A DNA stretch of 32,001 nucleotides from assembly GCA_027307165.1 (NCBI GenBank), contig DAHUXM010000012.1, positions 1 through 32,001 on the forward strand, written 5' to 3'. Both the position numbers and the translations under genes were made by a program. Every line of letters begins with the position of its first letter. The stretch's first letter is position 1. The stretch comes from Gemmatimonadota bacterium. Its GTDB lineage: Bacteria; Gemmatimonadota; Gemmatimonadetes; Gemmatimonadales; Gemmatimonadaceae. Below are positions 22,963 through 29,169 of this stretch, one piece after another. The notes beneath the pieces were generated by a model. The model saw only the letters and a program-made list of their open reading frames with translations, was not told the origin of the DNA and did not search any database.

Positions 22963-23229
22963 TCAGCGATCGCCGTCGCTGTCCTCGCGCCGATCCGCAT
23001 GTCTGCGATCAGCCTGTCTGCGATCGTGCTGCTTCCCGCCGGCGCGCGCGCGGAACCACTTCCAGGTGACCAGCAAGGCCAGGCCAAGCAGGACGACGTA
23101 GACTGGCCGGATGAGATCCGATAGCGCAGGCTGAATGTCCTCGATCCTGTAAAGGATCGCTGCGACGATCAACGCCAGCATCCAGATGGCTACGAGCGGT
23201 GCAGCGTGTCGTCCGTGCCAGATCCTCAC
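22963..23229 (-). CDS. Small two-helix membrane protein with Arg/Asp repeat tail
   Basis: A GTG at 23227-23229 with GGAG upstream starts an 88-residue product. Two hydrophobic segments (about 10-27 and 41-56) are followed by a charged tail repeating RRQADRRHADRRED (about 70-83), which would be cytoplasmic. The family is not recognised. The gene is 15 bp downstream of the DUF421 gene, and its ribosome-binding site fills that gap, so the two probably form an operon. Confidence 0.65.
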   Translation of the reverse strand: MRIWHGRHAAPLVAIWMLALIVAAILYRIEDIQPALSDLIRPVYVVLLGLALLVTWKWFRARAGGKQHDRRQADRRHADRREDSDGDR

Positions 23230-23244
23230 TCGTGCTCCGTACAG

Positions 23245-23865
23245 CTACGTGTCGGCCTGCTGATCACTGCCGGACGCTTCCAGTCTTTCCAGCATGCTTT
23301 CGATTCGCTCGAGTCGCGTCACGAGATCGGTGAGATGCTTTTCCTGTTCCGTAGGGCTCTCGAGCTCGAACGTGATTGCGCCACCCGTCTCGATTCGCGC
23401 GCAGCGCACGTCCGACATGTGCGCGATGCCCTGTTTGCGCATGTCGGCTTCGAGTTCCGCCCGCGTGATCAACTGACGCTTCAGGTTTTCGTCCACAAAC
23501 TTGCCGTGGTGAACAAGCACGGCCGTGCCTCCTTCGATTATGCGATCCAGCTTCCGGTGATTGTACAGTGCCCTGACAACCACGTAGTCCCCCACGATCA
23601 GCACAACTGCACCAATCAGACCACCCAGGAGTGAGTTGTCGTTGCCGATTATTGCGTTCTGCACTGTATTCGACAGCAGCAGCAGAACCACGAGATCGAA
23701 CGACGTGACCTGCCCGAGTGTACGCTTGCCAGCCACTCTCAGCAGAACGATGAGAAAGCCGTAGACCAGAACGGTGCGCAGAACCTTCTCTGCGATCGAT
23801 ACGCCCGGGACGAATAGATCTGTGAACAGCTGATTCAGGATCATCCCGCAATCTACCATTGGCAT
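23245..23865 (-). CDS. DUF421 membrane protein (YetF/YcaP family)
   Basis: The start is fixed at ATG 23863-23865 by GGAGGT four bases upstream, giving 206 residues. Three membrane helices (about 20-105) include the family signature RVAGKRTLGQVTSFDLVVLLLLSNTVQNAI. A cytoplasmic alpha/beta domain follows with LDRIIEGGTAVLVHHGKFVDENLKRQLITRAEL. The C-terminus (about 170-200) is a predicted coiled coil, EKHLTDLVTRLERIESMLERL. Members are linked to envelope and spore functions in Bacillus without a fixed biochemical role. It is divergent from the copper-locus gene at 24055, with 189 bp between them. Confidence 0.9.
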   Translation of the reverse strand: MPMVDCGMILNQLFTDLFVPGVSIAEKVLRTVLVYGFLIVLLRVAGKRTLGQVTSFDLVVLLLLSNTVQNAIIGNDNSLLGGLIGAVVLIVGDYVVVRALYNHRKLDRIIEGGTAVLVHHGKFVDENLKRQLITRAELEADMRKQGIAHMSDVRCARIETGGAITFELESPTEQEKHLTDLVTRLERIESMLERLEASGSDQQADT

Positions 23866-24028
23866 GGTACCTCCGTCCGTCGGCTGGAACGGCTGGCTCA
23901 TCCCGGGCCAGGCCGCCCGAAGGTGCCGAGGATCATCGTCCGGTCAGAGACTGCCTGACCACTTTGTCGGCGCTTTTTCCAACGATTCGCCCCGGGCGCG
24001 CCGTGCCCGAGCGGGCGCGGATGCTTTT

Positions 24029-24038
24029 GAACCGGTTC
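24029..24038. promoter_or_regulatory. GAACCGGTTC palindrome before the copper-locus first gene
   Basis: A perfect ten-base palindrome 16 bp upstream of the ATG at 24055. It lies where a repressor or activator of the Met/His/Cys-rich gene would bind. Ten bases is short and could be chance in GC-rich DNA. Confidence 0.25.
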
Positions 24039-24054
24039 TGCTGTAAGTTTCGGG

Positions 24055-24477
24055 ATGCGACGCGCGCTCTGGATTCGCATAGTTACCGCCATGTGGGGCA
24101 TCTGGCTCGGCGTTGCACTGACCGAGCCCATGATGCTGCACCCGTGCGCCACGCACGGTGGCATCGCAGCGCAAATGGTTGGCATGCCGGCAATGCCGGG
24201 GATGGCTGGCGGGGTCACGTCGCAGAGCGGCACTGCCGACCACACTGCCCATCATGAAACGCCGTCGCAGGGGTCGGGCACGACCTGCACCTGTCTCAGC
24301 GATTGCTGTTGTGCACCGCCGGTACTGGTGCCGGTTTCTGCGCGCGCGGCCGTGGCTGGCAGCAGGACCGTGGAATACGCGACGATCGCACCGTCGTGTG
24401 ATGTGAGCACTCCCGTTGCAGCGGTGCCGTACGCGCACCCGTTCGCGAACGGCCCCCCTGTAGCGCTCTCGACCTGA
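24055..24477 (+). CDS. Exported Met/His/Cys-rich protein, DUF2946-like
   Basis: The 140-residue protein starts with an export signal or anchor (about 5-24). The middle is rich in soft-metal ligands: Met41, 44, 47 and 50 in MVGMPAMPGM, then His63, His66 and His67. A Cys knot CTCLSDCCCAPP (Cys78, 80, 84, 85, 86) follows. The ending PFANGPPVAL resembles the short DUF2946-type proteins that sit beside TonB receptors and copper genes; the match is by pattern only. Methionine and cysteine clusters suit Cu(I), histidines Cu(II). Its place 196 bp upstream of a TonB receptor, CopC-CopD and YcnI supports a copper role. Confidence 0.65.
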   Translation: MRRALWIRIVTAMWGIWLGVALTEPMMLHPCATHGGIAAQMVGMPAMPGMAGGVTSQSGTADHTAHHETPSQGSGTTCTCLSDCCCAPPVLVPVSARAAVAGSRTVEYATIAPSCDVSTPVAAVPYAHPFANGPPVALST

Positions 24478-24673
24478 CGCGCTGACAAGCAGCTCGACAG
24501 CGTAGTCCTCGTACGGTGCACGCGTGATGGAACGCGGCCGCGTCGCTGGTACGAACATCACATCACATCACTCGATCACGACCCGTGCGCCATCTGGCGC
24601 TCGACGTCGTGTTCCATGACCGATTCACGGAAGGTGCGCGCAAATGGCGCCGGCCGTTTTCAGAGCGATATAA

Positions 24674-27013
24674 ATGATTTCGAAATTGTCGGGCAGGACA
24701 TTCAAGCCGCACCTGGTGATGCTGCTTTCTGTTGTGTGCGTGTTGGCGCATCCGGGACGACTGCGTGCCCAGATCACTCCGGCTGCCCAACAGACAGTGC
24801 GGGACAGTATCGCCCGAGACAGCACCGCGAAGCTCCGCGCCGTTGAGGTTACGGCGAAGCGTGGTAGCGAAACGCGCGTCGCTCCACTTCAGCTTCTCAC
24901 GTTGCCGGTGACGGCGAGCATCACCGCCCAGAAGGCGAAGGAGACGGTCAATCTCGTCGATCCCGAAGATGCGGTTAAGTACCTGCCGAGCCTGTACATT
25001 CGCAAACGGAACTACGGTGATACGCAGGCGACCATCGGGACACGAGTCTGGGGAGTGAGCTCCAGTGCGCGCAGTCTCGTATATGCCGATGGCGTTCCGC
25101 TTTCCGCATTGATCGCCAACAACAACACGATCGGTGGGCCACGATGGGGGCTCATATCTCCCGAGGAGATATCGCGCATCGACATCATGTATGGACCTTA
25201 CTCGGCGGCGTATCCGGGCAATTCGATGGGTGCAGTGATGGAGATCACGACGCGCCAGCCTAGCTCGCTCGAAGGGTCGGTACAGCAGACCCAGGCGCTG
25301 CAGCACTACAATCTCTATGGGACCGATCAAACTTTCGGGACCTCGCTCACCAACGCCACCGTCGGCGACCGGTTCGGCAGATTTTCGTTCTGGGCAAGCG
25401 GGAGCTATGAAAACAGTCAGAGTCAGCCGCTGCTCTATGTTACGAGCTCGAGCCTGCCGGCTGGTGCGACAGGCGGTTACGCGAGCGCGAACAAGCTCGG
25501 TGCGCCGACCAACGTAACCGGGGCTTCCGGCCTGCTTCACACCGGCATGACCAACGGGAAGATCAAGCTCGCCTACGATATCACGCCGGTGCTTCGCGCG
25601 GCGTACACGATCGGCTTCTGGCGCAATGACGGAAAGTCTGGCGTCGATACGTATCTGGCCGACTCGGGTCAGCCGACGTTCGGCGGCCAGTCGGGATTCG
25701 CGAGCGGTTTCTACGATCTCGACCAGACGCATAGGTCGCAGAGTTTCTCGCTTCGGACGGACACGAAGAGCGACTGGGACTTCGAAGCGGTTGGCACGCT
25801 GTATCAGTACGACAGGGATCGACAGCGGACACCGGCGGCTGTGTCTGGCGGTGCGTCGTTCGGAACCGCTGGCAAGGTCGCCACGATGGATGGCACAGGC
25901 TGGTCCACGCTCGATCTCAAGGGCGCGTGGCATCGCGGAGGGCCGGGTGCGAGACATACCGTGACCTTCGGTGCGCACGCGGATCGTTATGCACTGGCGA
26001 ACCCGACATTCAACACCCCCGACTGGCGCAATGGTCCGCTCACTACCGTATCCACCGAAGGCGACGGCAAGACACGCACTTACGCTTTGTGGGCGCAGGA
26101 GGCGTGGCTCGTGAGTCCGACGGTGAATCTCACCGTGGGTGGTCGCTACGAGGATTGGCGCGGTTACGACGGCCTCAACGTGAACGGATCCACGCGCATC
26201 GTTCAGCCCACTGTCACATCGTCGAAGTTCTCGCCCAAGGCAGTACTTGCGTGGGATGCGGCTCCGGATTGGAAGATCACGGCGTCTGTCGCGAAGGCGT
26301 ATCGCTTTGCAACAGCCGCTGAGCTGTATCAGCTCGTCTCGACGGGTGCGACGTTCACCTCTCCGGATCCGGATCTGAAGCCGGATGACGATCTTGCCGC
26401 CGAGCTGCGTGCAAGGCATTCCTTCGATCGCGGGGAAGTGCAGTTGTCGCTGTTTCAGGATGACGTGCACGACGCGATCATCTCGCAGTTCCTTCCACTC
26501 GTGCCGAGCTCGCCGACGTTGTATTCGTTTCTCTCCAACGTGGATCATGTGAGGGCGCGTGGTGTCGAGCTGACGGGTAACAGCACCGGGATCCTCTTTC
26601 ACGGGCTGGATCTGTCCGGGAGCGTGACATATCTCGACGCACGTACACTGGCACTCTCGGGACGTGCGAGCGCGTCGGCGCCGGCTGGTACCGCGGTCGG
26701 CAAGTTTCTGCCGAACATTCCAAAGTGGCGCGCAACGTTCCTTACCACCTATCACCCTGACACGCGAGTCGCCTTCTCGCTTGCGGGGCGCTACAGCGGC
26801 AAGATGTTTACAACGCTGGACAACAGCGACGTCAACCCAAACACGTATCAGGGATTCAGCGAGTGGTTTGTGATGGATGCCCGGGCGAACTACCGGATCG
26901 ATCGTCACTGGGGAGCGTCTGTCGGAGTCGATAATCTTCTCGACAGGAAGTACTTTCTGTTTCATCCATTCCCGCAGCGCACCGTTGTGGCAGGCGTGAA
27001 GTATTCGCTGTAG
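24674..27013 (+). CDS. TonB-dependent outer-membrane receptor, probably for copper
   Basis: The 779-residue protein has a signal peptide (about 1-32, LRA before Gln33) and a TonB-box-like LRAVEVTAKR (54-63). The plug (about 75-195) has DAVKYLPSLYIRKRNYG and RIDIMYGPYSAAYPGNSMGAVMEI. A 22-strand barrel follows, ending in FPQRTVVAGVKYSL with a terminal Leu; Tyr is the nearest aromatic. Its FxFxP-like end and repeated amphipathic strands are typical. Known role of the class: energised uptake of chelated metals or cofactors. The substrate is inferred to be copper or a copper chelate from the flanking genes, since the barrel itself gives no clue. The ATG at 24674 follows an AT-rich GATATAA. CopC-CopD follows. 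Confidence 0.9.
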   Translation: MISKLSGRTFKPHLVMLLSVVCVLAHPGRLRAQITPAAQQTVRDSIARDSTAKLRAVEVTAKRGSETRVAPLQLLTLPVTASITAQKAKETVNLVDPEDAVKYLPSLYIRKRNYGDTQATIGTRVWGVSSSARSLVYADGVPLSALIANNNTIGGPRWGLISPEEISRIDIMYGPYSAAYPGNSMGAVMEITTRQPSSLEGSVQQTQALQHYNLYGTDQTFGTSLTNATVGDRFGRFSFWASGSYENSQSQPLLYVTSSSLPAGATGGYASANKLGAPTNVTGASGLLHTGMTNGKIKLAYDITPVLRAAYTIGFWRNDGKSGVDTYLADSGQPTFGGQSGFASGFYDLDQTHRSQSFSLRTDTKSDWDFEAVGTLYQYDRDRQRTPAAVSGGASFGTAGKVATMDGTGWSTLDLKGAWHRGGPGARHTVTFGAHADRYALANPTFNTPDWRNGPLTTVSTEGDGKTRTYALWAQEAWLVSPTVNLTVGGRYEDWRGYDGLNVNGSTRIVQPTVTSSKFSPKAVLAWDAAPDWKITASVAKAYRFATAAELYQLVSTGATFTSPDPDLKPDDDLAAELRARHSFDRGEVQLSLFQDDVHDAIISQFLPLVPSSPTLYSFLSNVDHVRARGVELTGNSTGILFHGLDLSGSVTYLDARTLALSGRASASAPAGTAVGKFLPNIPKWRATFLTTYHPDTRVAFSLAGRYSGKMFTTLDNSDVNPNTYQGFSEWFVMDARANYRIDRHWGASVGVDNLLDRKYFLFHPFPQRTVVAGVKYSL

Positions 27014-27065
27014 TATGCCAGGCGTCGCCGGTGCCAAACGAACGAGCACACGACATGCTGCGCAC

Positions 27066-28400
27066 ATGCGCTTCATGGCCCGTGTGCAGACTGCCGCATT
27101 CGTCGTTTTCGGCAGTCTGGTCATGCTGTTTGCCACGCGATCGGTCGCGCACGCGCATGCCTCTCTCGTAAGCTCCGAGCCGGCCGCGAATGCTCATCTG
27201 TCGGTCAGCCCGTCGCGCGTGCGTCTCTTGTTCAGTGAGGAAATCGAGCCGCAGCTGGCGCAACTGTCGCTCGTAGCAGACGACGGCAGCGTCACACGGC
27301 TCGTCGTTGCGGGAGATCCGCACGACGTACACGCGATAGTTGCACCGGTCCGATCGCTCGCACCCGGATCCTATCGGCTTGTATGGCGAGTCGTTTCGGC
27401 CGACGGTCATCCGGTCGAGGGGAACATCATCTTCTGGACAGGCAATTCTGCTGAACAGGCTCCGCCGGTTTCTCCGGTCGCGCTGAACGCACCGTCAACG
27501 TGGGGCCCGACGGTGATCGGAGCTCCCATAGCGCCAGCGGCGCTCCGCGGGCTCGGGCTCGGCTGTCTCATGGGGGTCACGGGTTTGCTGTTCTGCCTGT
27601 CGTGGCCGCGTACCGCGACCGAGCTCGTGCAGCGCAGGCCGGCACGACTTGCGACCCGACTCTCGATCGCTGCGGCGATACTGCTCGCACTGCACTTCGG
27701 CGCCTGGATCGTCAACGCGACGCCGGATCACCGCCTTGCCAGCGATTCGACGTCGGCGCTCCTGGCAAGCAGCATAGGGAAGATCGAGACCTGGCGTACC
27801 GGCCTCACCATTCTCGTTCTCTGGGCGCTTGCGATCGCGAGGCGTCAGCGGCTTGCGCTGTTCTTCGCGGTCGCTGCGCTCGTCGTGAGCGGGGCGAGCG
27901 GTCACTCGGCTGCAAGCGAGCCGATCTGGACGGAGCCTGCGAGGGCACTGCATCTTCTGGCCGGTGGTGCGTGGCTCGGCGCATTGCTCTACCTCATTGC
28001 GTATGATCGTGACGCGACCGACACGTTCATGCGTGATGCGTTGCGCGTCTCGACGATTGCGCTTGTTGCTGCAGTCGTGGTGATTCTTTCCGGCGTGTTG
28101 CAGGCGTTGCTGTTCATGTCATCCCCATGGGATCTGTTCAGCTCTGCGTACGGCGCCGTGTTGCTGGCCAAGATCGCTGGGCTTCTCGTTCTGCTTGCGT
28201 TCGGCGCCCATCACCGATATCGGGTGTTGCCACGTCTGACGCATGACGCCACGGTTTCCGGCGTCTTCACCGCGACGATACGCAGCGAGGTTGCAGTGAT
28301 GAGTATCGTCGTGTTGCTCGGCGGCCTGCTCGCGTACGTATCACCTTCACATCCCGCTGCGATGTCCCCTTCTTCACACGTCCACACCCCGAATCAATGA
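27066..28400 (+). CDS. CopC-CopD fusion, copper-binding and membrane transport protein
   Basis: ATG 27066 opens the signal peptide; an ATG at 27015, two bases after the receptor stop, would add 17 residues. Cleavage after SVAHA leaves His31 as the mature N-terminus, the ligand expected for a CopC Cu(II) site. Asp113 and His115 in SADGHPVEG fit the other ligands. The CopC Ig-like domain spans about 31-125. A CopD part with about eight helices follows (from about 155 to 435), including TEPARALHLLAGGAWLGALLYL. CopC/CopD (YcnJ in Bacillus) is linked to copper import or tolerance. The gene overlaps ycnI by four bases. Confidence 0.93.
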   Translation: MRFMARVQTAAFVVFGSLVMLFATRSVAHAHASLVSSEPAANAHLSVSPSRVRLLFSEEIEPQLAQLSLVADDGSVTRLVVAGDPHDVHAIVAPVRSLAPGSYRLVWRVVSADGHPVEGNIIFWTGNSAEQAPPVSPVALNAPSTWGPTVIGAPIAPAALRGLGLGCLMGVTGLLFCLSWPRTATELVQRRPARLATRLSIAAAILLALHFGAWIVNATPDHRLASDSTSALLASSIGKIETWRTGLTILVLWALAIARRQRLALFFAVAALVVSGASGHSAASEPIWTEPARALHLLAGGAWLGALLYLIAYDRDATDTFMRDALRVSTIALVAAVVVILSGVLQALLFMSSPWDLFSSAYGAVLLAKIAGLLVLLAFGAHHRYRVLPRLTHDATVSGVFTATIRSEVAVMSIVVLLGGLLAYVSPSHPAAMSPSSHVHTPNQ

Positions 28401-28972
28401 ATATTCAGCGTCGCCTGATTCGCGTACTGATCCTGGCGAGTGCGATTACGTCGCTCGTTCCCGCGGTAGCGTTCGCGCACGCGGTCGTCTATCCCAGGAA
28501 ATCTGCGACCGGCGCATACGAGCGTTACGTGCTGCGTGTTCCGAACGAGAAGACGATTTCGACGACGCGGGTGGAGATTCATTTTCCTGAAGGAGTGCGT
28601 ATCACCGCGTTCGAGGACGTTCCCGGATGGCAGCTTCAGGTGCTCACCGATTCAGCGAAGCGAATCGTGGGGGCGGTATGGACGGGGACACTTGCTCCGC
28701 AGCGTTTTGTGGAATTCCCGTTCATGGCCGCGAACCCCAAGACGGCAACGCGATTGATCTGGCCGGTTTACCAGACCTACGCCGGCAACGAGCGCGTCGA
28801 TTGGACCGGTGAGAAGGGATCGAAAACACCCGCCTCCGTCACCACTATCGCACCAGTTGATTCGACCACCGCGGCAAGGCCGGTAACGTCCGTGCAGTGG
28901 GTGCAATGGATTGCACTGATACTCGCTCTGGTGAGCCTGGGCCTGGTGCTGCGGCCGAAGGATCGAGGGTAG
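28397..28972 (+). CDS. ycnI: YcnI-family copper-binding membrane-anchored protein (DUF1775)
   Basis: Start ATG 28397 overlaps the CopCD stop (ATGA), so translation is coupled. The 191-residue precursor has a signal peptide cut after AVAFA, leaving His28 first. This matches the family's HAVVYP start and its N-terminal-His Cu(II) site. Other conserved parts are GAYERYVLRVPNE (39-51), PGWQL, FVEFPFMAANP (104-114) with Glu106 a candidate ligand, and VDWTGEKGS (134-142). A single helix at about 168-186 anchors it, with the domain outside. In Bacillus, ycnI also neighbours a CopC-CopD fusion gene, ycnJ. A metallochaperone role is an inference. Confidence 0.93.
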   Translation: MNIQRRLIRVLILASAITSLVPAVAFAHAVVYPRKSATGAYERYVLRVPNEKTISTTRVEIHFPEGVRITAFEDVPGWQLQVLTDSAKRIVGAVWTGTLAPQRFVEFPFMAANPKTATRLIWPVYQTYAGNERVDWTGEKGSKTPASVTTIAPVDSTTAARPVTSVQWVQWIALILALVSLGLVLRPKDRG

Positions 28973-29169
28973 TCGATGGCGCGTGGGGCTCGAGGAGATA
29001 GATTGGAGTTCGGGGGAGGGTGGGACGACAACCGGCAGCGACTACCCAGTTTGGCAGTCAAGCCGCGATTGCGGAGCGCCGAGACCTCAGAAGGAGATAT
29101 GGCCGTAGCGTAAGCGTCCGTAGCCGTCTGCCCCCGCACCAAGCACTTTTTATTTCCCAGGACAATTTG

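Noticed and set aside
24563..27136. 857-residue open frame on the minus strand
   Set aside because: It lies antisense to the TonB receptor, which has clear plug and barrel motifs. The antisense product is Arg/His/Cys-rich without any domain, as expected from a codon-biased GC-rich shadow.
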